Assembly: GCA_951813085.1 (NCBI GenBank)
Contig: OX638348.1
Coordinates: 1,745,627-1,809,626, forward strand
Direction: 5' to 3'
DNA: 64,000 nt
DNA from: an uncultured Opitutaceae bacterium
GTDB lineage: Bacteria > Verrucomicrobiota > Verrucomicrobiia > Opitutales > Opitutaceae
The notes below the pieces were generated by a model, which had not been told where the DNA came from, made no database searches, and saw nothing but the letters and a program-made list of their open reading frames with translations. The position numbers and the translations under genes were made by a program. This document shows positions 1 to 8,738 of this stretch, piece after piece. Position 1 is the stretch's first letter. Each line of letters starts with the position of its first letter.

Positions 1-869
1 ACGCCAATACGCGAGCCGCTAAAGGGCGCATCGTCCTGGAAGATACCCTTTCGAACGGATCGAGCCAGGGGGAGAACCCACACAGCCATGGCTTGCTGCC
101 GGATCTTTGGATGAGCGTCAATATTGAGAAAGACCTGGGTCCTCAATTGGTGATCCCGCGAGCCTCCCTATTCGATTCGGGCCGACGCCAATATGTATTC
201 GTCGAGACTGAAAAAGGAATCTACAGTCCGCGCGAAGTCTCGCCAGGACCCACGATTGGCAACGAAGTAGTGATCTACGCAGGGCTAGAGGAGACGGAAC
301 GAGTCGTGACCGACGGTCTCTTCCTCCTCGATTCTGAAAGCTTGCTAGCAGCCGCGTCCAGCGACAATCACGACACGGCCCCTGCGGCAGTGGCATCAGG
401 TATCCCTCCGTCGGCTCTGTCGATGATCGATCAATTCTGGATTCGCTATCACGCGCTGAGCGATGCTCTGGAAACGGATCAGGTCGCACCGGCTCAAGCC
501 CTTCTTCAAGGCATTCGAAGCGATGCTATGACTCTCCAGTCTCCTGAAAATCTCCCAAAAGAAAGCGCTGAACTCTATCGACGCCAGCTCAAGGCGATCG
601 AACGTCTCAGCAGCGAGCCAGCGGACTTCAGCTCAATCGCCGAAGCGAGACGCTTTTTCGGTCAATTGAGCGGAGCGATTATCGATTGGACACGAATCGC
701 TCCCGAAACCATTCGAACGGATCTGGTCATCGCAAGCTGCCCGATGTGGACGGACTCCCCCAACCAATGGATACAAGCCGGCGAATCGCTTGAAAATCCC
801 TTCATGGGCGCATCGATGCTGCAATGCGGGGCCATTGACGAGCGCTTGGACGCTTTGAACGCAAGATGA
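1..869 (+). CDS. cusB: CusB-type RND efflux adaptor with C-terminal DUF3347 domain (5' partial)
   Basis: The reading frame (codons from base 3) is open from the window edge, so the N-terminus lies outside. The first part reads as the beta-barrel/membrane-proximal end of a periplasmic adaptor (LWMSVNIE, then VIPRASLFDSG and a VTDGLFLLDSESLL end). From about base 420 a DUF3347-type domain follows: an IDQFWIRYHALSDAL helix and a C-terminal metal-site-like stretch with CPM, WIQAG, NPFMGASMLQCG. Adaptors of this family link the inner-membrane RND pump to the outer-membrane channel and can hand over Cu(I)/Ag(I). It overlaps the next gene by 4 bp (ATGA), so the two are translationally coupled. The same C-terminal domain recurs as the free protein at 4067-4591. 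Family assignment is strong; metal specificity is inferred. Confidence 0.88.
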   Translation, partial: ANTRAAKGRIVLEDTLSNGSSQGENPHSHGLLPDLWMSVNIEKDLGPQLVIPRASLFDSGRRQYVFVETEKGIYSPREVSPGPTIGNEVVIYAGLEETERVVTDGLFLLDSESLLAAASSDNHDTAPAAVASGIPPSALSMIDQFWIRYHALSDALETDQVAPAQALLQGIRSDAMTLQSPENLPKESAELYRRQLKAIERLSSEPADFSSIAEARRFFGQLSGAIIDWTRIAPETIRTDLVIASCPMWTDSPNQWIQAGESLENPFMGASMLQCGAIDERLDALNAR

Positions 870-3800
870 TCAACCGCATAATAGACTGGAGCCTGCACAA
901 TCGCTTCCTCGTGATTCTAGGCTCCTCGATGGCCTTTTGCGTCGCTCTCTTTTCCCTGAAAAACGTAAAGCTAGATGCCATTCCTGACTTATCGGATACG
1001 CAAGTGATCGTATTCACCGAGTGGCCCGGCCGCGCCCCGACCCTCGTGGAGGACCAGGTCACCTACCCGATCGTCAGCGCACTCGCTGCCGGTCCAAAGG
1101 TTCGCTACGCCCGCGGGCAGAGCTTTTTTGGACTTTCGTTCGTGAATGTAATCTTTGAAGACGACGTCGACATTTACTGGGCCCGGTCACGAGTCCTTGA
1201 ATACTTGAACCAGGTATCCGAAGATTTGCCCGAAGGAGTCAATCCCAGTTTGGGGCCTGACGCAACCGGCGTTGGCTGGGTATATCAATACGCCCTCATT
1301 GACAAGACCGGCACCCATAGCTTAGCCGATCTACGCAGCTATCAGGACTGGACGTTACGCTACTACCTGCAAAACACTCCTGGTGTCGCGGAGGTCGCAT
1401 CAATCGGTGGATACGTCGACCAATACCAGATCGTCATCGATCCCAGAAAACTAGAAGCGCACGCGCTCGGGGTAAATCAAGTGATTCAAGCAATCCGCCG
1501 ATCTAATCGCGATGTCGGCGGTCGGCTATTGGAGTTTGGCGAAACCGAGTACATGGTTCGCGGTCTCGGTTACCTAGAGAACCTAGAGGACATTGAGCAA
1601 ATTGTCATCTCAAGCCAGTCTGGACATTCCCCGCTGCTATTGAGCGACATCGCCCACGTGCGACGTGGACCCGATCTCCGGCGTGGAGTGTTAGAAGTGA
1701 ATGGAGAGGGCGAAGCGGTGGGTGGCATTGTCGTAATGAGGTATGGCGAAAACGCGCTCGCCACGATCAACGCGATTAAGGAAAAGCTGGAGGCGATTAA
1801 GCCGGCGCTTCCAGACGGTGTTGAAATCGTTGTCGGTTACGATCGTTCCGATCTCATTCTAAGAGCAATCGGCAATTTGAAGCAGACCCTGATTGAGGAG
1901 ATCGCTATCGTATGCGCGATCATATTCATTTTCTTGCTACACGCTCGCAGCGCGTTCATTGCGGTGATCACGTTACCACTAGGCGTCCTGCTCTCATTCG
2001 TGCCAATGTATTTCCTGGGCATTACGTCTAATATCATGTCGCTCGGCGGAATTGCGATCGCGATCGGAGCCATGGTGGATGCCTCCATAGCGCTCATCGA
2101 GAACGCCCACAAATGGCTCAATCGCTGGGAAAGCGCAAAGCGCGACCCCGAGAAGGATCCTGACGGGCTAGCTACGCTCACGCGTTCCCAAGTGATCGGA
2201 CACGCCGCTCGGCAGATCGGTAGACCCTTGTTCTTTTCGCTCTTGATCGTTGCAGTATCGTTCCTGCCTGTATTCGCGTTGGAAGGACAATCCGGTCGAC
2301 TGTTCAAGCCGCTCGCATTTACTAAAACCTTTTCGATGGGCTTCGCCGCCCTATTGGCGATTTGCCTCGTTCCCGCCCTGATCGCTCTCTTCTCGAAAGG
2401 ACCCATTCCGAATGAACGCAAGAATGTTCTCAATCGATTCCTGATCAAGGTATACGAACCGATAGTCAAAATTGTCCTTCGATTTAGATGGCTTGCCCTC
2501 GTGATCGCAGCCGGGGCAATGTTTGCCACTTGGATCCCATTGAATCGCCTCGGCTCCGAGTTCATGCCTCCGCTAAACGAAGGAGCGCTCCTATACATGC
2601 CGAGCAGCCCTCCTGGCATGGCGATCAATGAAGCCAAGGACGTCTTGCAGCGGCAGAATCGAATCATCAAAGCGTATCCGGAAGTTGAAACCGTCTATGG
2701 GAAGATTGGGCGAGCCCGCACCGCCACCGACCCAGCTCCCCTTTCGATGGTGGAAACCACCATCACGCTCAAGCCAGAGTCGGAGTGGCGACCGGGCGTT
2801 ACATTCGAGAGCATCAAGAAGGACCTCGGGGCGGAGTTGCCCTATCCGGGAATGCCGGCGATCTGGTGGATGCCTATTCAAACACGTATAGAAATGTTGG
2901 CTACCGGCATCCGAAGCGAGATCGGCATCAAAGTCCTTGGTCCTGATCTTTCAGTAATCGAGCAGCTCGGTCAGGAAATCGAAGCCTTGCTTCGCAACGC
3001 GCCGTACACGGCAAGCGCGTTCTCTGAACGGGTAACGGGAGGCTACTACGTCGACTTCGAAATCGATCGCGCGGCTCTCGCCCGATACGGGATGTCTGTA
3101 GCAGATGTTCAAGACGTCATTGAATCATCGATCGGAGGCAAGAATATCGATACCATCGTCGACGGTCGGGCTCGATTCCCGATCAATGTTCGCTATGGGC
3201 GCGATTTCCGCGACCGCCTGGAAGAGCTTGAACGCATCTTGCTCCTGTCCCCGAGCGGCGAAAAAGTCCCAATGGGCCAGCTCGCTCGAATTCAGCTCAA
3301 CACAGGGCCCCCAATGGTCCGGAATGAAAATGGCCAACTCGCCGGTATCGTTTTCGTTGATACCTATGATACGGATTTGGGCAACTACGTCGCGGAAGCG
3401 AAACGACTCATTCAGGAGAATATCGACCTGCCTGCTGGCTACTACCTCGAGTGGGGCGGGCAATATCAGTACCTGCTAAAGGCGAAGGATCGCCTTACTT
3501 GGATCATCCCCGCGACCCTAGCCCTTATTCTCCTCCTCCTTTACTTGAACTTCAAGGACATCGTGAAAACCGGAATTGTCCTTTTGAGCGTTCCCTTCGC
3601 CTTGATTGGCGGGATTTGGCTTCTTTGGCTCCTGAACTACAATCTTAGCGTGGCGGTTGCCGTAGGGCTCATTGCCTTGGCAGGAGTCGCTGCTGAAACA
3701 GGTGTCGTAATGATTGTCTATCTGGACGAAGCCTGGGAAAGCATGCGCAAACGTATTGCCCATCCAAGCGTCAGCGATCTCAAAGCGGCGATAATGGAAG

Positions 3801-4021
3801 GTGCCGTTCAGCGTGTACGGCCTAAGATCATGACCGTTTCCACTACGATCATCGGCCTGCTTCCGATCCTTTTGGGACACGGAACCGGAGCCGATACCAT
3901 GAAGCGGATTGCCGCGCCTATGATCGGAGGAATGGTCAGCTCATCGATTTTGACACTATTGATTATTCCTCTGGTCTACTTCATCTGGAGAAAACGCGCC
4001 GTTTCGCGTTCGTCCAATTGA
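866..4021 (+). CDS. cusA: CusA-type heavy-metal RND efflux pump
   Basis: A 1,051-residue protein, the full length for heavy-metal RND pumps, exporting metal with proton antiport across the inner membrane as a trimer. Membrane segment near residue 8, periplasmic porter domains, and a TM4 motif GGIAIAIGAMVDASIALIEN near residues 395-417 of the form found in Cu/Ag pumps, including the proton-relay Asp. Methionines expected for Cu/Ag binding are visible in LLYMPSSPPGM (about residue 577) and TRIEMLATGIRSE (about 676). The start overlaps the adaptor stop by 4 bp. A secreted DUF3347 protein follows 45 bp downstream, so the three form a copper/silver export unit. Substrate is inferred from motifs. 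Confidence 0.93.
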   Translation: MINRIIDWSLHNRFLVILGSSMAFCVALFSLKNVKLDAIPDLSDTQVIVFTEWPGRAPTLVEDQVTYPIVSALAAGPKVRYARGQSFFGLSFVNVIFEDDVDIYWARSRVLEYLNQVSEDLPEGVNPSLGPDATGVGWVYQYALIDKTGTHSLADLRSYQDWTLRYYLQNTPGVAEVASIGGYVDQYQIVIDPRKLEAHALGVNQVIQAIRRSNRDVGGRLLEFGETEYMVRGLGYLENLEDIEQIVISSQSGHSPLLLSDIAHVRRGPDLRRGVLEVNGEGEAVGGIVVMRYGENALATINAIKEKLEAIKPALPDGVEIVVGYDRSDLILRAIGNLKQTLIEEIAIVCAIIFIFLLHARSAFIAVITLPLGVLLSFVPMYFLGITSNIMSLGGIAIAIGAMVDASIALIENAHKWLNRWESAKRDPEKDPDGLATLTRSQVIGHAARQIGRPLFFSLLIVAVSFLPVFALEGQSGRLFKPLAFTKTFSMGFAALLAICLVPALIALFSKGPIPNERKNVLNRFLIKVYEPIVKIVLRFRWLALVIAAGAMFATWIPLNRLGSEFMPPLNEGALLYMPSSPPGMAINEAKDVLQRQNRIIKAYPEVETVYGKIGRARTATDPAPLSMVETTITLKPESEWRPGVTFESIKKDLGAELPYPGMPAIWWMPIQTRIEMLATGIRSEIGIKVLGPDLSVIEQLGQEIEALLRNAPYTASAFSERVTGGYYVDFEIDRAALARYGMSVADVQDVIESSIGGKNIDTIVDGRARFPINVRYGRDFRDRLEELERILLLSPSGEKVPMGQLARIQLNTGPPMVRNENGQLAGIVFVDTYDTDLGNYVAEAKRLIQENIDLPAGYYLEWGGQYQYLLKAKDRLTWIIPATLALILLLLYLNFKDIVKTGIVLLSVPFALIGGIWLLWLLNYNLSVAVAVGLIALAGVAAETGVVMIVYLDEAWESMRKRIAHPSVSDLKAAIMEGAVQRVRPKIMTVSTTIIGLLPILLGHGTGADTMKRIAAPMIGGMVSSSILTLLIIPLVYFIWRKRAVSRSSN

Positions 4022-4066
4022 CAAGATTCGCTATTTCAAATAAACGAGACAAACACTATTCTAACC

Positions 4067-4591
4067 ATGAAAACTCTATTTGCCGCAATTGCTATATTCT
4101 CCTCCACCGCTATGCTCGCCGATGCTCAATGCGAGCTTTGCGCAGCGAAAGCCAATGCCGGGCAGGAATGTGTTCTTACCCAAACCCTATCGGACTATTT
4201 CGCGCTGCAGAAAGCGCTGGCGAACGACGATTTCGCAGCTGCGAAAAAAGCGGTTGGCGCCCTCAATGCATCGCAAGAGAATATGGTGTGCTCCGTAGAG
4301 GGGAAAGATTGCTGCGCCGAACTAAAATCGGCAACGACCACCCTCTCCTCAGCCGAGACGATCGAATCAGCCAGACAGTCCTTCAAAGCGCTCTCCAATG
4401 TACTGATCGCCCAATTAGAAGCTTCGGGATCCTCAGGTGATTCGCCAATTTACAAGATGCATTGTCCGATGGCATTCGGCAATACCGGGGGTACCTGGCT
4501 ACAAGATTCCGACGACCTAAGGAACCCCTACTATGGCGCCATGATGCTCAAGTGCGGCATGCCCCAAGCGGTCATTGGCAAGAAAGAGTGA
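4067..4591 (+). CDS. secreted DUF3347-family putative copper-binding protein
   Basis: 174 residues with a clear signal peptide (MKTLFAAIAIFSSTAMLADA) and a mature protein rich in Cys. The middle (YFALQKALANDDFAAAKKAV) matches the DUF3347 helical pattern. The C-terminus carries HCPMAF, GTWLQDSDDLRNPYYG and MMLKCG, the same order of Cys, Met, Trp and NPY/F residues as the C-terminus of the adaptor encoded at 1-869. DUF3347 is found in and near CusB proteins. A periplasmic Cu(I)/Ag(I) carrier role feeding the CusBA pump is inferred from context and the Cys/Met/His pattern, not shown. It is the last gene of the efflux unit and faces DoxX convergently. Confidence 0.8.
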   Translation: MKTLFAAIAIFSSTAMLADAQCELCAAKANAGQECVLTQTLSDYFALQKALANDDFAAAKKAVGALNASQENMVCSVEGKDCCAELKSATTTLSSAETIESARQSFKALSNVLIAQLEASGSSGDSPIYKMHCPMAFGNTGGTWLQDSDDLRNPYYGAMMLKCGMPQAVIGKKE

Positions 4592-4645
4592 TACGCGCAA
4601 CTAGGTAGCAAGGAATCCCTGCACAACAAGCCAGACGCTGACCCG

Positions 4646-5032
4646 TCAGTCTTCTTCGCTAGTGGCGTCACGCCGTTGCGACTCTTCCAAGGCAACCTTA
4701 ATGAAGGGCAAGTCCATTCTTCGAATGTAAAGAATAACCACGCACAAAACCAATACCAATACCGCCATGATACCAAGTTGGCCCCATTCACCGTGCCAGC
4801 CAATCTGCGTGAAATGACCTACAATCGCGCTCGCCGGTCGCAAAAGGAGTAAACATGCAAATAGCTCTACTACTCCGATAAGAATGCGACCATTGGGCTC
4901 CATTCCTATATCCGAGAAAATCGCCACCGATTCCGGATGAGCGGTGAACTTGAAAAAGAGCGATTGGCCCATAATTACGATCGCTCCTATTTGAGCGATC
5001 CAGGAAATGACGTTTGAGGCGCTTTTATTCAT
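4646..5032 (-). CDS. DoxX-like small membrane protein
   Basis: 128 residues with about four hydrophobic segments: ISWIAQIGAIVIMGQSLFFK with the early KF-A motif usual in DoxX-like proteins, GRILIGVVELFACLLLL, a middle segment, and LGIMAVLVLVLCVVIL. The C-terminus is charged. The start ATG overlaps the stop of the upstream FMN-enzyme gene by 4 bp (ATGA), so the two are one operon. DoxX-like proteins are inner-membrane proteins, often paired with redox enzymes; the exact role is not known. If the upstream gene is not translated past its in-frame TGA, the coupling is lost. Confidence 0.78.
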   Translation of the reverse strand: MNKSASNVISWIAQIGAIVIMGQSLFFKFTAHPESVAIFSDIGMEPNGRILIGVVELFACLLLLRPASAIVGHFTQIGWHGEWGQLGIMAVLVLVLCVVILYIRRMDLPFIKVALEESQRRDATSEED

Positions 5033-6561
5033 ACTGCTACTGTGGATGAGTTCGTTACATAGGGAGCCAAGGTTGACTCAGAGGGAATATAAAGGTGGTC
5101 GAAGGAGAGCTCATGGACAGAGCGGCAACCCGATGCGGAAAGCAGCTCCTCCAAGTCATGTTCCAGATTATGCACGTAGTTGGAAACGCGATCCGATTTT
5201 ACGCCGATGTCGATACCGCGCTGAAGCTCGGGATCATGCGTAGTTATTCCAACTGGACACGTATTGTTTCCGCACTGCAAGGCTTGTATGCAACCCAACG
5301 CAAGCATGAAGCCGCGGGCTGAATATACCGCATCCGCCCCTAGGCAAAATGCGACCATTTGTCACTCTGGCGAGATGAGCTTGCCGGCTGCGAGCAATTT
5401 GAGACGGCTACGCGCTCCGTGCTTGGTCAGCAAATCGTTCACGGTCTTTAAGCCAGGGTACAGGGGCATGCCTACGCTATCGATAAACGCTTTGGGCGCG
5501 GCCCCCGTTCCCCCTTCCGAGCCATCCACCGATATCCAATCAGGGAATACATCCTGCTTCACCATCTCTTCCACAAGCTCTTCCACTTGAGAAGGGCGCC
5601 CCACGCACATCTTTATGCCAACGGGTATTCCAGACACTTCCTGTACGTGGCCGATGACCTTAACCGTATTTTCGGGCCCAACGCATTCAGGGTGAAACGG
5701 GGGCGAGATAACGTCCTTGCCCTTGGGCACGCCACGCAACTCAGCAATCTCGTCAGTAATCTTCTCTTTCGGCAGCAATCCGCCTTTCCCCGGTTTCGCG
5801 CCTTGCGACAACTTAATCTTGATCGTTTCCTTCGCGACAAGCGCTTTGAGCTTATCGTCATTCAATGTACCGCCATCGTTACGCACTCCAAATTTTGCGG
5901 TGCCCATTTGAAAAATCAGGTCGCACCCTTCATCAAGATGATACTTAGGGTACCCACCTTCTCCCGTATTCATTGGTATCCCCGCTTTTTTCGCGCCTCG
6001 CGCCAAGGAGCGGACCGCCTTCTCACCCAAGGCGCCATAGCTCATAGCGCTAATGATAAAGGGCTTGTCTATCGTATACGTAGCTTGAATACCTCGTTCC
6101 GATCCAAAAGTAAGCCTATAGGGTGTTTGCTGTTCCTTCAAGATAGGATACATAGAATGGCGCACTTTAACTTCGCGGGCATCGAACTCGTGTTGCGAGC
6201 CGAACGAAGTTGCGGAGTCGACGTCTTTCGCTTTTCGGTACACCTCGGATCTTTCCGTGCGATTGAACGGTTTTTCCTCGGTGTCATTTGCGAAGAAGTA
6301 CTGTCGCAGCTCTGGCCCAATGCTTCCCATCATATAGCGAGCCTGTCCCATGAGCCCGAAGTTTCTCAAAAGAGCGTGCCCCGTTTGCACTTTCATATAG
6401 AAATAATTGAGCAAAGTCAGCAGCAGGAATGCGATCGTGCCGAAGTGGAAATAGTAGGATAGCTTGAACCCGGCGAGGAAGAACAAGACAGCCAGCACAG
6501 GGATCGCTATGTTGACGGATTTCGACAGCTTGTGCAGGTCGATAGATATTTTTCCAATCAT
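5029..6561 (-). pseudogene. FMN-binding glutamate-synthase-family protein interrupted by an in-frame TGA
   Basis: One frame of 511 codons encodes an N-terminal membrane-anchored member of the FMN-binding glutamate synthase (GltB central/FMN domain) family. Two hydrophobic segments lie in residues 15-65, followed by the flavin barrel with PFIISAMSYGALG, NTGEGGYP, GAKPGKGG and WISVDGSEGGTGAAP. Codon 400 (5362-5364) is TGA. The frame continues without a shift into GADAVYSARGFMLALGC and the Cys cluster QCGNNTCPVG, so homology is collinear on both sides. The stop removes the end of the barrel and the Fe-S-type Cys motif. A CGA-to-TGA change is one simple route. Either a recent pseudogene or a consensus error; the family is clear. 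Confidence 0.85.
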
Positions 6562-6920
6562 AGTGGGAGGACAATTGAGGTTTCAGAAAAAGAAAAACGA
6601 TCCAAGCAGCGGACCAGAGATCGAATCTCGAAAAAGAACATATTTTTTGAGGTGTTGATTGACTATACGATCAGCGGCTAGATCTGATTTCAGACCGATC
6701 GTAATTCAATTTATACTACAGATCTCGCACTATTGCAACAGGCCAGAAACGGGCCTGAATACGAAATGCTATATTGGTCCGTACCCGATCGATTACGAGC
6801 TAGAATCCGCGAATTCGACTGCTCCTGCTTGCCAACTCTCCCAAAAGGGTCCATTATTTCGCTAATCGCATTTAAAACTTGAGTTGAAGCGTTGTCTCTT
6901 CCATTCCCGATCCGAATTAA
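6562..6920. other. divergent intergenic region
   Basis: About 360 bp between the minus-strand FMN enzyme and the plus-strand metal-efflux cluster. No convincing gene. A 6-bp-stem hairpin (6739-6757, CAGGCC/GGCCTG) is visible without a following T-run. AT-rich stretches near 6640-6665 and 6850-6920 could hold the divergent promoters, but I cannot place -35/-10 boxes with confidence. Confidence 0.5.
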
Positions 6921-6926
6921 TTGATC

Positions 6927-7352
6927 GTGAAACATACTATTTCAATCATTGCGCTAGTATCCTTGTTTTGCAGTTTTCTGACTGCAAATACAGGTGTGCA
7001 GCTCCTGTGCTCCCATGAAGGTGGGTACGGACATGTGGTTGAATTCGATGCGCACGAAGGGAAATCCCATGACTCTTGCGGCCACGCTCACATCGAGGAC
7101 TCCCATCATTCGGAACAAGCTTCCGATGCCGGATGCAAGGACATAGAGGTGCCCGATAGCGAACTCGAGGATCTCTCTTCCGGAGGCGATCGCTCTACCG
7201 TGAAGGCGCCCGCTCTTCTATTGGATCTCCTGGTTCTTTCGAATGCTCTCGTAGATCAATCCCAGACGAAGGCTGCGATTCGACCTCAGAATGCGCCCTG
7301 CCTGGAGAGCGAAAGTCGTCGTTTTGCCCGGATCGTGCAGATCCGTTGCTGA
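6927..7352 (+). CDS. secreted Cys/His-rich small protein at the head of the efflux cluster
   Basis: About 141 residues. The GTG at 6927 gives a good signal peptide (VKHTISIIALVSLFCSF); a TTG two codons earlier is possible. The mature protein is acidic and rich in Cys and His: LLCSHEGGYGH, EGKSHDSCGHAH, EDSHHSEQASDAGC. I recognise no named family, but small exported His/Cys-rich proteins commonly precede heavy-metal RND operons and may sense or buffer metal in the periplasm. It sits about 100 bp upstream of the TolC-type gene. Function is inferred from composition and position only. Confidence 0.62.
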   Translation: MKHTISIIALVSLFCSFLTANTGVQLLCSHEGGYGHVVEFDAHEGKSHDSCGHAHIEDSHHSEQASDAGCKDIEVPDSELEDLSSGGDRSTVKAPALLLDLLVLSNALVDQSQTKAAIRPQNAPCLESESRRFARIVQIRC

Positions 7353-7354
7353 TA

Positions 7355-7446
7355 TCCTAATTCAATTAAACCCGCGCATCTAAGCGACGGGTAGAATCCG
7401 AATGCAGCGTCAATGCGCTGCGTCGTTTTTCAATTTTGAATTAGGA
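7355..7446 (+). promoter_or_regulatory. inverted-repeat leader that can pair with the tolC-like ribosome site
   Basis: TCCTAATTCAA at 7355-7365 is the exact reverse complement of TTGAATTAGGA at 7436-7446. The second arm contains TTAGGA, the probable Shine-Dalgarno of the gene starting at 7453. Nested inside is a second hairpin, GCAGCG (7404-7409) with CGCTGC (7416-7421), followed by GTCGTTTTT, which resembles a weak terminator. Together these could form a leader controlling the downstream efflux genes. Structure is read from sequence; the regulatory role is inference. Confidence 0.45.
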
Positions 7447-7452
7447 TTTTTT

Positions 7453-8727
7453 ATGCGCACGCACTCAATTGCCCTACTCGGGCTCACAGTCATATCTGCT
7501 CCACTTACGGGGCAAACATTACTCTCGACCGATCGGATCTGGGACAAGGCCACTTCGATAGAATACGCGTTAGCGAACAATACCGATTTAGGGGCAGCCA
7601 AGCTAATGATCGATATCGCTGAATCTCGGCTCGATCAGACGGGCGTTCTCCCGAATCCGAGCCTGGAACTCAACTACGCAAACGATTTCGCATACAACAA
7701 CGAGGGAGAGGATAATTTTAGCGTAGGCTTTTCACAGAGCTTTCCCCTCGCCAATCGCCTTCGAAAGGCAAAAGCGGTCTCGCGCGTTGATATAGCGAAA
7801 GCGAAAATGGAGGTTCGCCAACTAGAGATCTCTATCGTCGAGTCGATCAGCGCCATCGTTCTGGAGATCCAGATTGCGGACAATCGCAGACGCTCCCTCG
7901 AACGCCTCCTTTCATCCAATCGGGAGATCGCATCTTTCATTGAATCTCGTATTGAAAGCGGCGAGTACTCTCAATTGGACGCCAATCAAGCAAAGCTCGA
8001 CGCGTTATCTTTGGAGCAAGCAATCAACCAGCTCAACGACGAGCGTAGTCACCTCACACACTCGCTCGCGCCTCTTTTAGGGCTACCGCCAGAAACCGAG
8101 ATCGAGTTTGCCGAAAGCGACGATATCGATCCGATGGCGCCGCTCCCCGCATACGACCCCAACCTATTCGAGCGTCACCCAGAGTTTCAGCTCGCCACCT
8201 TGGACGCCTTCTCCGCCGAAGCGGAGATCGCTCTCGCTCAGTCAGAGAACTGGGAAGACATCACCGCCCAGGTGTTTTGGCAGAACGAACGCAGTGTCGA
8301 CGAGCCATTTGGCCTGGGCACCGATCGGTTCGTTGGCCTGAAGCTATCTCTTCCTCTCCCGCTGCGCAAAAAGGGAGACCTTCGGGCAAACGAGCAGCGA
8401 ATCGCGCAAGATCAAGCCCGTCGCAAAGCCGCCAGCATCAAGCTCCGTGTGCTGCACGAGGTCGAGCATGCCCATCACGAAGTAGAAGACCTTCAAGCGA
8501 GTCTCGCCTCGTTCAAGGACAACGTAATCACCCTAGCAAACACTCAATTCGAAGAAATGCGAAGCGCCTACAGGGAGGGCCAGGTCAGCTTTCTAGAATT
8601 CCTCAGGACTCAAAGCCAATTGCGCGATTTCGAGAATGACTATCTGGATACACTGGAATCGTTCGCGCGGGCTAGATTGAAGCTAGAGCTATCGCTACTC
8701 GCAGGACCAGGCCTCGAAAACCAATAG
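7453..8727 (+). CDS. TolC-family outer-membrane efflux channel
   Basis: 424 residues from the ATG at 7453, chosen because it follows TTAGGA and begins the signal peptide MRTHSIALLGLTVISA. Two repeats of long amphipathic helices, with TLPNP-type start (GVLPNPSLELNYAND) and second-repeat hallmarks (SYREGQVSFLEFL-like at residues near 380), typical of CusC/CzcC outer-membrane factors. It forms the trimeric tunnel for the adaptor (8739) and pump (9885) that follow at 11-12 bp spacing, so the three are one operon. Metal specificity cannot be read from it. Confidence 0.9.
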   Translation: MRTHSIALLGLTVISAPLTGQTLLSTDRIWDKATSIEYALANNTDLGAAKLMIDIAESRLDQTGVLPNPSLELNYANDFAYNNEGEDNFSVGFSQSFPLANRLRKAKAVSRVDIAKAKMEVRQLEISIVESISAIVLEIQIADNRRRSLERLLSSNREIASFIESRIESGEYSQLDANQAKLDALSLEQAINQLNDERSHLTHSLAPLLGLPPETEIEFAESDDIDPMAPLPAYDPNLFERHPEFQLATLDAFSAEAEIALAQSENWEDITAQVFWQNERSVDEPFGLGTDRFVGLKLSLPLPLRKKGDLRANEQRIAQDQARRKAASIKLRVLHEVEHAHHEVEDLQASLASFKDNVITLANTQFEEMRSAYREGQVSFLEFLRTQSQLRDFENDYLDTLESFARARLKLELSLLAGPGLENQ

Positions 8728-8738
8728 ATATCAATAGT

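Noticed and set aside
1837-2670. Long minus-strand frame inside cusA
   Set aside because: Antisense shadow of a well-supported pump gene.
5587-6462. Long plus-strand open frame opposite the FMN-enzyme gene
   Set aside because: Shadow of the minus-strand gene; no motif and atypical composition.
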